From: Planctomycetota bacterium
GTDB lineage: Bacteria > Planctomycetota > UBA8108 > JACQVS01
Direction: 5' to 3'
Assembly: GCA_028280485.1 (NCBI GenBank)
Contig: JANQLS010000069.1
Location: 46,997 to 110,996, forward strand
DNA length: 64,000 bases
Numbering within the stretch: the first letter of the stretch is position 1; the number at the start of each line of letters is the position of its first letter. The translations under genes and the position numbers were made by a program. Positions 8,904 to 17,712 of the stretch are shown here, one piece after another. The notes below the pieces were generated by a model that was given only the letters and a program-made list of their open reading frames with translations, did no database searches and was not told the origin of the DNA.

Positions 8904-11197
8904 TTGATAGGAATGACTTGGATCGCATCGGCGTGAACGATTCCTTTAGCATCTTTGGTACCGATTTCTACGTACAGTTGCTTATCCTTAGAAAATTCGT
9001 AACGACCTAAGGGAAAGAATCCATTTTTAAGGGTTGGAGCTTTCTTCTGGTTGACGGTCGTGCTTGCAAAGATCTTTCCATGGTGAATGATGACGGGAGC
9101 TTGACTCGCACGATTTTCGTGGGCTTGGTAGGCGATACGCACTTCATAAATGCCGTCTTTAGGAACTTTGAAATTAAAGCGAACGCTTCCTTCTCCACTG
9201 GAATAGAGGTAATTCCAACCTACATAACCTTTGAGGCCCGTTCCCTTGGTCCATTTACCCGTCTTTTTGGCTTGGTGGTCATCGATGATGATGCCTTTTA
9301 ATTTAGCTGGGTTTAATCCGGTCATGGGTCCGTGAGAGCCTGCAAGTTCGAGCGCATCTTTGGGAATAACGATTTTGGAGTTCACCGTTTCTCGATAGGC
9401 TTTCCCCGGAAGCTCCAGGAGTTTTTTGAGGTCGGGCAAGAAACTTTGGTAAACGTCACGGGGTAAACAATTTTTCTGAATACAAATACTGGCAGCCCGA
9501 CCGACGACTTCTCCCATCATCCCACAGGTTTTCATGACTCGAGTAGTCCCGAGAGCTTCGTGGGTCACACTGATGTTTCGACCCGCCATGAAGAGGTTTT
9601 CAACGTTACGTGAATAGAAACAACGATAGGGGACGGGATAGCCATAGGCACGATCGATCCTTCGGTCGTGAACGGCGATGGCGATGAACGGATTGTCTGG
9701 GTATTTTTTAGCGTATTGCTTTTTAGGGTAATGGAGATCGATCGACCAAGTACTGGGTACACAGCCATCGGGGAATTCTCTTTTGGTGACGACATCGTTT
9801 TGTTCAAGGACGACATCGCCCATCAAACGGCGGGATTCGCGGGGGCCACCGATGTAAGCGATCCATGTGAGGTAAGCCGTTTTATGTTGATCTTTACCAT
9901 CACGATTTTTCATCGCGTTGAAGGCACCGAAGACGGCTCTTAGATTCCAATCGCGAATATATTCAGCTTCTTTTATCGGGTGCTTATCGTAACCACTTTC
10001 CCAAAACCATTGACCGTGATGCGCACGGGGGTAGGGGAAATCTTTCATGTTAAGATCTAAAGCCCAGGGGGTTTCAGGAAAGGATCGGGCTTCTTTCGCT
10101 TCGGCCCAAGCCCACATATTGCTCATTCCCATTCGCCCTTTCGGAGTCATATCCCAATCCGCACCGGCGAGATAACCGATAGTTCCATGACCCGTACAAT
10201 CAGCAAAGAGCTTCCCTGAAAAACGAGAGACTTCACTCGTTTTGGTATTGAAAGCGTGCACGGCTTGAATGCGACGAGTTTTTTCTTTATCCGTGTCGTC
10301 AGCTTCAACCTTAAAAGCGTGATGGTTAAGGAAGAGGTCGATATTCTTTTCGGCTCGAACAATTTTTTCTTTTAATGCATCCCCAAACTCTTCGTAGGTT
10401 CCGGGAGACTTCTTAGCTTTATCGGCAAACTCTTCGATGATTTCACCGATACGAGGGAATTTACCCCGGCGAATTAAACCCATAGCCCAGACCCGAACTT
10501 CACTGGATCCATTGCCACCCAATACGGGTCGATTTTGGATGAGAGCGACTTTGCAGCCCATGCGAGCAGCGCTAAGGGCCGTTCCCATGCCAGCGTATCC
10601 TCCACCGATGACGACGATATCGTAGTTGGCTCGTTCGGTGGGCTTTTCGGAGAGACCTAAGTTCTTACGTCTCCAATGGGGAAGGATGGCCGAGTCTTCG
10701 GGTGGTGTCTCATTCTCAGTGGTTAAGAAGATGGCATCGCAACGACCGTTAAAGCCGGTGAGATCTTTGAGTGTCAGCTGAACCTTTTTATTGTTCAACT
10801 GCACTGTACCCCCATCGTGCCAATGCCAATGGGCTCCCTTCGTGCCAAATGTTTCTGTCAAGGGCTTCCCATCGAAGAGCAATTGAAATTTACCGGGTTG
10901 ACCAGGAGCTTTCCAATGCGCCACCCAATCTTTGGTTCGAACGAACACGCGGTAGGTACCCGTTTTAGGAAGTTCAATTGTTGTCGTGGCATCCTTTACG
11001 GGTTGACCCAGTCCATGAGCTAATAGGTACGGTGAGCCCATCGTATCAATGAACTGAGTGTCGAGCTTCCAGCCACCCGTTTGATCGAAGCTTTCGGCCT
11101 CGATGAGGAGAGATTCGGCTTTTAGCTGAGTTTCGAGACTGGTGAGGAGCAGGAGGGTCAGAAGAGTGGGTAGAATTGATTTTAAAAAGGAGCTCAT
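8900..11197 (-). CDS. Secreted FAD-dependent oxidoreductase with flanking beta-sandwich domains
   Basis: This is a 765-residue exported protein (signal peptide about residues 1-27, ending LKA-ES). Residues 30-160 look like a carbohydrate-binding or golvesin-like beta-sandwich. Then comes an FAD_oxidored-type domain with the dinucleotide fold VVIGGGYAGMGTALSAAR (about residues 195-212), LGGNGSSEVRV, and the late FAD motif NLFMAGRNISVTHEALGTTR. The last 130 residues (from about GIIIDDHQAKKTGKW) form another golvesin-like beta domain. It probably oxidises or dehydrates a sugar-like substrate outside the cytoplasm. The 4-bp overlap with the FMN/Fe-S membrane protein suggests that protein is its redox partner. 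The substrate is not identifiable. Confidence 0.85.
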   Translation of the reverse strand: MSSFLKSILPTLLTLLLLTSLETQLKAESLLIEAESFDQTGGWKLDTQFIDTMGSPYLLAHGLGQPVKDATTTIELPKTGTYRVFVRTKDWVAHWKAPGQPGKFQLLFDGKPLTETFGTKGAHWHWHDGGTVQLNNKKVQLTLKDLTGFNGRCDAIFLTTENETPPEDSAILPHWRRKNLGLSEKPTERANYDIVVIGGGYAGMGTALSAARMGCKVALIQNRPVLGGNGSSEVRVWAMGLIRRGKFPRIGEIIEEFADKAKKSPGTYEEFGDALKEKIVRAEKNIDLFLNHHAFKVEADDTDKEKTRRIQAVHAFNTKTSEVSRFSGKLFADCTGHGTIGYLAGADWDMTPKGRMGMSNMWAWAEAKEARSFPETPWALDLNMKDFPYPRAHHGQWFWESGYDKHPIKEAEYIRDWNLRAVFGAFNAMKNRDGKDQHKTAYLTWIAYIGGPRESRRLMGDVVLEQNDVVTKREFPDGCVPSTWSIDLHYPKKQYAKKYPDNPFIAIAVHDRRIDRAYGYPVPYRCFYSRNVENLFMAGRNISVTHEALGTTRVMKTCGMMGEVVGRAASICIQKNCLPRDVYQSFLPDLKKLLELPGKAYRETVNSKIVIPKDALELAGSHGPMTGLNPAKLKGIIIDDHQAKKTGKWTKGTGLKGYVGWNYLYSSGEGSVRFNFKVPKDGIYEVRIAYQAHENRASQAPVIIHHGKIFASTTVNQKKAPTLKNGFFPLGRYEFSKDKQLYVEIGTKDAKGIVHADAIQVIPIK

Positions 11198-11433
11198 CGC
11201 GAAATCTATTTTGGTTAAGAGTTTGAAGGGTTTTAGTTGAACTCTGGACTCTGATTCAAGATGTGGGGTGAATTCAGAGGGAATCTAAACATTTTATCGG
11301 TTTCTGTCATATTTTGGATACTAATCTCACGGGGTTGTGAAGATTTTGGTATAAGTTTTACTCATTCATTTCATAGGAGTCTATAAGGCTGGTTACAGGG
11401 CTAGGATACTAACAATCGGTTCCGGAGGCAGGC

Positions 11434-12135
11434 ATGGATCCCCAAGAAAAATTAGAAGAATATGTAGCTCAGCGCATCATCGGGGATGCTCGACTCGATT
11501 ACATATTTTCGATCTTGTCCTTTTTTGGTGGGGCCCTATTAGTTCTTCTTACCTACTACATCGCTATTGTCTTAATTTGGCTGTTAGGATTCTTATTCAG
11601 TTCAACATTATTAGAAGGGGTAACCCTTCGTGCGATCGCCGGGGCCTTTGTGGCTCTGGTGTTTTTTGAAAGCTGGAGGACCTCTAGGAAACTCTTTGAA
11701 GAATTTGAGTTTGAGGATGATGAACGGGGACGAGCGCTGAGTGAAGCCTTATTTTCATTAGGCTTTGGGCCCGGCATGGGAACGGTTCCGATTTCAGCGA
11801 CTACCGCTAAAAATTCAGTTAAAGCCTTTGCGGATTTCTTTTACAGTGGCCCGCGTCTTTTAAGGAATTCATTTAAATTATTGAAGCGGGCGAGGGAGCG
11901 CTCTAGTGTGGATAGTATCGGTTGCGCCAATATTCTCAAGATCTTATTGGAATCACCCGTGGGCGTTGAAATCGATGAAATCACGGAATCTATTTTCGAA
12001 GATGATCTTGCTCCTTTGATTCACCAATTGAGTTGGCTGGGGGGAGTGCTCTTCATTCGGGGTAATCCGCCAAAACTTTCATTAGCGGATGATTTGAGGG
12101 AGAAGTTGAATGAGGTTTGTTTTGGTGGATACTGA
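11434..12135 (+). CDS. Membrane protein of unknown function
   Basis: This is a 233-residue protein I do not recognise. Two hydrophobic segments (about residues 24-52 and 61-78) are followed by an acidic stretch (EEFEFEDDERG), a glycine-rich turn (LGFGPGMGTVP) and a soluble C-terminus. The C-terminus (SIGCANILKILLESPVGVEIDEIT... LSWLGGVLFI) has the look of a winged-helix or small alpha/beta domain. The start has a good ribosome-binding site (GGAGG 6 bp upstream of ATG). It is transcribed divergently from the flavin operon across 236 bp, which should hold both promoters. Confidence 0.65.
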   Translation: MDPQEKLEEYVAQRIIGDARLDYIFSILSFFGGALLVLLTYYIAIVLIWLLGFLFSSTLLEGVTLRAIAGAFVALVFFESWRTSRKLFEEFEFEDDERGRALSEALFSLGFGPGMGTVPISATTAKNSVKAFADFFYSGPRLLRNSFKLLKRARERSSVDSIGCANILKILLESPVGVEIDEITESIFEDDLAPLIHQLSWLGGVLFIRGNPPKLSLADDLREKLNEVCFGGY

Positions 12136-12244
12136 ATCAACTATTCATTGAATTAATCCGGCTCCCCGTATTCACTAAATTGAGCGAATTAGCCTACAGC
12201 TGAGAAGATCTCTCCGTGTATTCCATCGCTTTCACTTACAACAT

Positions 12245-13888
12245 CTACCCCTCCGGTTTACGGTAAATCTCCCAATACTTTTTACTTCCCTCTTTTCTCG
12301 GTACATCATTGAGTTGCCCATGCTTGAGGGGATCCGATCCATCTAAAGAAAAACATTGGATGTTCAGTCGTTCTCGTACGTCTCTCTCCATGAAGTGGAG
12401 CTGGGGTAATGCATTCGAGACGTTTTGCCATTTTCCCAGGGTGTAATCCATTTTGGATTTTGGCTCCGTTAAGAATTTATCGATCCATTCAAGTAGACTT
12501 CCTCGAGGCATTACACCCAAGGCATAAGGAATAGTCCATTCATTCACCTCTGCCGAAGGATGGAGAGTTTCGCAATAAAATTGAGTTGTTGGGTTCGAGA
12601 CCAAATAGGGAATGGCTAAGTCTGAAAAATCCTTTAAAGTGCAAGCAGCGCCGATGTAGGACACTTCAGAAAAATACATATCTGAATTTCGACGAAGCAG
12701 TTCATTAGCAACGATCGTTCCCATGCTGTGAGCAACGATCTTGACCTTAACTACTGACTTAAACCGCTTCGTTGAATAATTCTTAGGATTTAATCTGACG
12801 GGGATCTCAGGGGCGTTTGTTAAGTCTGAACTATCTAATAAATTGCTAAGCAATTGAATGTCTTTTGTCAGTTCTTGATATCTTTCTTTATCCTGGCGGA
12901 TATTGGGATCTAAAGACTGTCTGGAGTTTTGAAGTGTCCTTAATTGAGTGATGATGTCGATGTCTCGGTTTCTTCCTTCATCATCCCATTCTTCCCTCTT
13001 ATCGTTGGGGACTTCTACGTTTTTAAGATCTTGTTCTATGGTTCTAAGCTCTCTCATCAGTTCGCTTAGAATGCCCGTTTCTTTGAAATAAGTAGCTTTG
13101 ATATCTTCATCCGTTTGAAACAAAACTTGGGCTCGGCGAAGCATATTATTATACGCACCGGGTCCGGCCGTTTCTAGGATTGGGATGGATACAAAGAGGG
13201 TGGGGGCCGTTAGGGCCCTGTACATTTTTGTGAGAATGGACGTGTGAGTCTTATTTTCATAAAGATCAGGGTCTGGATTGAGGTCTTGAATATGTCCCCA
13301 ACCAGCGATACGTTTTTGATCGTTTTTTTGAGACTCTTCGGAGAAAGAAGGGATAAAAGGTGATTCGGTAAATTCTTTAAATAGGGTGATGGGAGTTTTC
13401 GCAATTCCTCTTCCTATGTCGGCAACTACGATAAAGGGGAGGGTGAGGAGTGCGTAAAAAGAATTACTCACTCCTCCACGAACCTCTAAATAATGGGCCC
13501 AGATTGAAGATCTAATTCCGGTGTTCCAGTTAATAAATACGGGGTAGAAATTTTCCTGATTTTTTTTATCTTTCCCGTATACATTGAAAACATTTTTGGA
13601 TCCCTTGATGGCTGAATCGAGATTGACGAGCCCTCCATGAAGAAACAAGGTTATTGTCGGTTGACGGTTTTTCTCAAAGACATGTGATCTGAATCCCTTC
13701 ACCACCATTTCAATCTGATCTTGTTCGGGGGATTCATTTTCACTTTCATCTAGATAAACCGGTTGTTTTCCATTTTCATCGATACAGATGATGTGATTTT
13801 TTAGGTGATTGGGAATGACTACTTTTGTGGTGCACCCGAAATGTAGAACAGAGATCCAGATGAGGAAGAAGGGTGTAATAGTTTTCAT
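12245..13888 (-). CDS. Lipoprotein with alpha/beta-hydrolase signature
   Basis: This is about 547 residues from ATG 13888, chosen because it begins a proper lipoprotein signal (MKTITPFFLIWISVLHFGC). Early in the mature protein TLFLHGGLV resembles the oxyanion-hole HGG of alpha/beta hydrolases. A hydrophobic stretch near SFYALLTLPFIVVADIGRG could be membrane-associated. The nucleophile elbow is VKIVAHSMGTIVANELL with Ser388. A charged, probably coiled-coil insertion (about residues 270-350, rich in E, R and Q) precedes it. The protein is probably an esterase or lipase-like hydrolase; its substrate is unknown. Confidence 0.65.
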   Translation of the reverse strand: MKTITPFFLIWISVLHFGCTTKVVIPNHLKNHIICIDENGKQPVYLDESENESPEQDQIEMVVKGFRSHVFEKNRQPTITLFLHGGLVNLDSAIKGSKNVFNVYGKDKKNQENFYPVFINWNTGIRSSIWAHYLEVRGGVSNSFYALLTLPFIVVADIGRGIAKTPITLFKEFTESPFIPSFSEESQKNDQKRIAGWGHIQDLNPDPDLYENKTHTSILTKMYRALTAPTLFVSIPILETAGPGAYNNMLRRAQVLFQTDEDIKATYFKETGILSELMRELRTIEQDLKNVEVPNDKREEWDDEGRNRDIDIITQLRTLQNSRQSLDPNIRQDKERYQELTKDIQLLSNLLDSSDLTNAPEIPVRLNPKNYSTKRFKSVVKVKIVAHSMGTIVANELLRRNSDMYFSEVSYIGAACTLKDFSDLAIPYLVSNPTTQFYCETLHPSAEVNEWTIPYALGVMPRGSLLEWIDKFLTEPKSKMDYTLGKWQNVSNALPQLHFMERDVRERLNIQCFSLDGSDPLKHGQLNDVPRKEGSKKYWEIYRKPEG

Positions 13889-13968
13889 GTTGAGCAGAAA
13901 AATCGAGACAAAATAAAGAAGTAACAAGAGAACGAAAATGAAAAGTCATATTATATAAACAATTTAAT

Positions 13969-14058
13969 TTAACGCAATTCCTTCGGCCAAATTCGGGTAT
14001 TCAAACTTAACTCCTCGTTGACAGTATTAGGATAGGGAGCCAGTGCTAATTTTGTTGC
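13969..14058 (-). pseudogene. Decayed 3' end of a second DUF3137 gene
   Basis: Reading the minus strand from about 14058 to the TAA at 13969-13971 gives a frame ending NEELSLNTRIWPKELR. This matches the C-terminus IDELDLNTRIWTKK of the DUF3137 protein at 14676-15734. The nucleotide sequences are also alike (CCAAATTCGGGTATTCAAAC versus CCAAATACGAGTATTTAAAT). No DUF3137-like sequence is visible further upstream, so this looks like the remnant of a duplicated gene on the same strand. Confidence 0.65.
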
Positions 14059-14104
14059 AGAGTAATGGAATCGCGGAGAGTGAAATCAACTGAGAAGATG
14101 AATG

Positions 14105-14557
14105 CTACCCATCAATTTCTTCCCATTCTTCGTCCTGCTCTTCTTCCCACTCTGAAGGGGCGGTGCGCAAATCTTGAAATAATAGGTAGCTGACGGGAAT
14201 GGACACCGCGAGAGATCCAAAACATTTGATTACATTTTTCCAATAAGTTGAATTCGCATATTCTTCTAATCCCGGAACAGGATCCAAATTTTCGTTCCTA
14301 ATAAATGAAAAAATTCCATTTAATAAGATAAAACACCAACAGATTAAACTCAATTTATAGCCCCAACGTTGTCCCCGGTAGAGCAAAATCCCACCAATTA
14401 AACCCGGGAGTCCGCGAAGAAAAACGGCCGTGATAAAATAAATAGTCATCCAGAGCGGAAACTCTCTAGGCAAAAGAATTAATAGACCGGCAAGGAAACC
14501 AGGCAGGCTGCACAAGATCGTCCATATTCCAAGAAATTTTCTTTCAGGCATCAGCAA
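14105..14557 (-). CDS. Four-helix membrane protein of unknown function
   Basis: This is a 150-residue protein with about four hydrophobic helices (residues 10-28, 36-60, 66-85 and 110-126). The C-terminus is very acidic (SEWEEEQDEEWEEIDG). ATG 14551 (MPERK) is an alternative start. It lies between the DUF3137 gene and the remnant of a second DUF3137 gene, so it may have been carried or trapped by that duplication. Confidence 0.6.
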   Translation of the reverse strand: MLMPERKFLGIWTILCSLPGFLAGLLILLPREFPLWMTIYFITAVFLRGLPGLIGGILLYRGQRWGYKLSLICWCFILLNGIFSFIRNENLDPVPGLEEYANSTYWKNVIKCFGSLAVSIPVSYLLFQDLRTAPSEWEEEQDEEWEEIDG

Positions 14558-14675
14558 TTCTTATTATCAGGGATAATTTATAACATTCAGTTAATGAAGT
14601 AAACTGGGGGCAGCGTGAAACAGAATTGCACTATAATAATGTGATTGATTTTATTGGCAAAGGATAAATGTATGC

Positions 14676-15734
14676 CTATTTTTTCGTCCAAATACGAGTA
14701 TTTAAATCTAACTCATCAATTACTGATAGTATGGCAAGGAATAAAGATTCTATCCTCCTCAGCTCATCCAAGCTCATCTTGGATGACCAAAAATGGGGTT
14801 CGAATAAATTTCCACTCATCGAAATAGCAACATAGACGCGACTATCTAAAAACGAAAGCCGTATATCACTTCGGAACCTTCGCTTTAAATCGAGGATGCT
14901 CTCCATCATCACCGGAGTGAGGACGTATCGCGCTTCAATTTGATTTTTTGAATAAACGACGAATTTATCTTCGAATTCGGGGTCTTCGAGCTTCACTAAA
15001 TTTCCATGGCCACTGAACACCGAACCAAAGGATTGGAGTTTTTCTCCTAACCAAGATCCGAATAAGGATTCCGCTCGATCGGGAAGGACGAAGGTTTCAC
15101 TTTTGAGATGCTTTTTAAAGTCGGCGCTAAAAAAGACCCCTTTAAAAATCGTATGCCAATGGGTTTTCCGATTTCCTTTACTATCGGTTGAGGTGGTTTT
15201 GTATTCGGTGTGGAGCTCAGAGAATTCAAAGTCGGTTTTACCCACCTCTCCTCTGACGTAATCATCGCCATTCCAACGATCAACCCCTTTTAAAAACAAT
15301 TGACTGTTGTGATAAGTGGAATCAGAAATCCTTCGACTGGGATGATAAGTGACCCCCGGGAGAGCTAATTCAAAGATCTCTTTAACGATGTGATGTTTGA
15401 AGAGAGAGCGGTATTTCTTATTTGCTGAGTGACTCAGGAAAAAGAAGACTATGGCGGTTAGGCCTCCGATGACTCCAATCACTATGAATAAACCTTCAGG
15501 AGCAGTAGCGTTCACTAAGATGAAGATCAGAAGAGCCGAGAGAGCGATGACTCCGAAGGCCAAAAGCACCCACTTCACGGCTTGAGCTCGGTGGATATCG
15601 ATCTCTTGAAGTCGATCCTTGAGCTCCGTGTGAAAAAGATTTTCTAACGATTCCTGCGATTGTCTTCTCGATCCGCTAGTTGATTTTTTAGCGGAAGACT
15701 TCGATCTTTTTAAATAACGATCTCTCTTGCTCAT
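14676..15734 (-). CDS. DUF3137 family membrane protein
   Basis: This is a 352-residue protein. A basic serine-rich N-terminus is followed by two adjacent helices (about residues 54-73 and 80-100). A soluble domain then contains GVTYHPSRRISDSTYHNSQLF, the GDDYVRG and FKGVFF motifs and the C-terminal LNTRIW, all characteristic of DUF3137 proteins. These are usually encoded beside lemA; here the ATG overlaps the lemA stop by 4 bp, so the two are coupled. The function of the pair is not established; it is thought to act at the envelope. Confidence 0.82.
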   Translation of the reverse strand: MSKRDRYLKRSKSSAKKSTSGSRRQSQESLENLFHTELKDRLQEIDIHRAQAVKWVLLAFGVIALSALLIFILVNATAPEGLFIVIGVIGGLTAIVFFFLSHSANKKYRSLFKHHIVKEIFELALPGVTYHPSRRISDSTYHNSQLFLKGVDRWNGDDYVRGEVGKTDFEFSELHTEYKTTSTDSKGNRKTHWHTIFKGVFFSADFKKHLKSETFVLPDRAESLFGSWLGEKLQSFGSVFSGHGNLVKLEDPEFEDKFVVYSKNQIEARYVLTPVMMESILDLKRRFRSDIRLSFLDSRVYVAISMSGNLFEPHFWSSKMSLDELRRIESLFLAILSVIDELDLNTRIWTKK

Positions 15735-16300
15735 GAGTTAAACATGCCATCAACGTCGGGAGATTTACGTTCGGCTTCTTCTACTTGGAAGTATTCTTTA
15801 CGAGTGTAACCCAACATAGAAGCTACGATGCTTGAAGGAATCATTTCGATGGCATTATTGAAGGCATTGACCGTCGCGTTGAAGGTTCGGCGAGAGGCTG
15901 AAAGTTGGGCTTCCACTTCATTCAAAGATCGTTGAAGTTGAAGAACGTTTTCACTGGCTTTGAGTTCAGGGTAATCTTCGACTTGAACCATGATTCCAGA
16001 AAGTTTCTCGGTGATTTGGTCCTCCAATCGGATGCGTTCGCCCGAACCGGGAGGGGCTTGCATCGCTTGAGCCCGGAGACCGGTTAAGTTTTCTAAGGTC
16101 TCCTTTTCGTGTTTCATATAAGCCTTGACCGATGAGACCAGATTGGGAATTAGGTCGTGACGTTTTTTGAGTTGAACATCGATCCCCGAAAAGGCGTTTT
16201 CAACCGCATTTTTCTTACCGACGAGGCCGTTATAAATGACGATAAAAATGAGAAGAAGGAAGACTCCGACTCCAATCAGGATGATGGTGAGTGGATCCAT
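15731..16300 (-). CDS. lemA: LemA family protein
   Basis: This is a 189-residue protein with an N-terminal membrane helix (about residues 4-25) followed by the hallmark LemA sequence KNAVENAFSGIDVQLKKRHD and LIPNLVSSVKAYMKHEKETL. The rest is helical, forming the LemA four-helix bundle. It has the usual family length and its usual neighbour, DUF3137. The role is unknown; the helix orients the bundle outside the cytoplasm. Confidence 0.93.
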   Translation of the reverse strand: MDPLTIILIGVGVFLLLIFIVIYNGLVGKKNAVENAFSGIDVQLKKRHDLIPNLVSSVKAYMKHEKETLENLTGLRAQAMQAPPGSGERIRLEDQITEKLSGIMVQVEDYPELKASENVLQLQRSLNEVEAQLSASRRTFNATVNAFNNAIEMIPSSIVASMLGYTRKEYFQVEEAERKSPDVDGMFNS

Positions 16301-16516
16301 ATTTAATCCCTTTTATATCCTTTGTGATGAGTGATGCTACGTTAACGAAATTTATCGAAAACGAGCATAAAGGTAGAATGGACTTCTAGGTTACTTTCTA
16401 CCTATATTTTATGTTTATAGAATACCAAACAACATTAAATAGGATGTCGTGTGATTTTTACAAAATTTTAGTGTTTTAAGTGGTTTTTAACCTGAGGACA
16501 GAAGATGGGATTCAAT

Positions 16517-16888
16517 TTATTTTCCGTTTTCTTTGCGAATAGCAGCTACAAAATCTAAATATTTTAGTCTGAGTTGACAGGAGGTACAGTATTTATCTTG
16601 GCCTATGGAAAGTGGGACTACTTTAAATGTGTGCTTCATATATTCGTAGCCGATTTTTTTTGATCTATGGAAACCGTAGAACTCGGGATCATGAGATCCA
16701 AAATCAACTTGGCAAAAATCACAAAGAACCAGTTTGTAGTTAGGGAAGATTTCTAATTCAGCATAGGTATGTTGTCCTTCATGAAAATGATTAAGTTCTT
16801 CTGGATATCCACCGCAATACATACAGGGGGCAACCTCCCGGAGTTCGAGTTCCTCAGAGCATAATGGGCATTGAGATTTTGGTTTCAT
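16517..16888 (-). CDS. Zinc-ribbon protein of unknown function
   Basis: This is a 123-residue soluble protein with four CxxC pairs: CPLC (Cys7/10), CMYC (22/25), CDFC (56/59) and CTSC (101/104). This spacing is consistent with two zinc-ribbon sites. The middle carries several His residues (NHFHEGQH). No catalytic motif is visible. It is monocistronic and divergent from the next lipoprotein gene. Confidence 0.65.
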   Translation of the reverse strand: MKPKSQCPLCSEELELREVAPCMYCGGYPEELNHFHEGQHTYAELEIFPNYKLVLCDFCQVDFGSHDPEFYGFHRSKKIGYEYMKHTFKVVPLSIGQDKYCTSCQLRLKYLDFVAAIRKENGK

Positions 16889-16986
16889 GTGTGGGATTCC
16901 TCAGTTAAGTTATCAGGATATTTTAAGGAATGATTCTTTTAAACCACAATCACCCAATCTCTGGCGAGATTGGCTACGGGGGATTG

Positions 16987-17532
16987 ATGATGAAAGTCAG
17001 TATTAGATTATTTATCGTATCGGTATTAGCTTTAATTTCTGGCTGCGGAGAAATTGAAGTTCAAAAGATACCCAATCAAGAATCTGCTGTTGATAAAAAA
17101 GCTGATCAGGTAACAAAAGATATTCTGAATAAAATCAAGAATCTCGCAAATGATTATGTTTCACTTTCAAAGATTCAGGAGACAAAAATTGTTCGCAAGG
17201 AAAATGAAAATAATACACAAATTGAATGGAATTTTGAGTACTCCATCGGAGAAATCCCACCCATAAAAACGGGGCCAAAGTTAAAGAAGGGGGAGTGCTA
17301 CATTTTCTTTCAAATCATCACTTATGATCCTGATGACGAAGAGAGTAAAGAGTTTTTAAATGAGTTGAGCGCAAAGGCCTGGAGTACGCATCAAACTGAG
17401 GATGGGCGTTCTTATGCGATTTGGTATATTGTGACGGCCGAGGATAGCGCGGTGGGTAAAGAACTCGAAAAGACCGTGACTGGGGTTATTTCAAATGAAA
17501 TAAAAAAGCTTCATTCAGAGTTGAAGCAGTAA
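16987..17532 (+). CDS. Small lipoprotein of unknown function
   Basis: The start at ATG 16987 (MMKVSIRLFIVSVLALISGC) gives a clear lipoprotein signal with lipobox LISGC. An upstream in-frame ATG at 16930 would add a polar extension and is less likely. The mature part of about 160 residues is charged, with no recognised domain. A CGAAGCG repeat arm begins 12 bp after the stop codon. Confidence 0.65.
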   Translation: MMKVSIRLFIVSVLALISGCGEIEVQKIPNQESAVDKKADQVTKDILNKIKNLANDYVSLSKIQETKIVRKENENNTQIEWNFEYSIGEIPPIKTGPKLKKGECYIFFQIITYDPDDEESKEFLNELSAKAWSTHQTEDGRSYAIWYIVTAEDSAVGKELEKTVTGVISNEIKKLHSELKQ

Positions 17533-17540
17533 GCTCTTCT

Positions 17541-17706
17541 ATTTCAAGCGCGAAGCGTCAGCGAGTGATTCTTTTTGACTTTAAAAGGATAACTATCAAT
17601 GCGGGGCCATAAAGACGTTGGCATTTGATCGCATTGCGTCAAAGGCATAATTGCATTTAATGATTGATGATAACCTGACCCTCGCTCACGCTTCGGGCTT
17701 GAAATG
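17541..17706. repeat. Inverted pair of CGAAGCG...AGCGAG repeat arms with 112-bp spacer
   Basis: The left arm (about 17543-17568) reads TTTCAAGCGCGAAGCGTCAG and onward. The right arm (about 17680-17706) is CCCTCGCTCACGCTTCGGGC then TTGAAATG. The spacer length nearly equals that of the pair at 238-402, although the spacers themselves are not clearly alike. The element fills the space between two convergent genes. Confidence 0.75.
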
Positions 17707-17712
17707 GAGATG

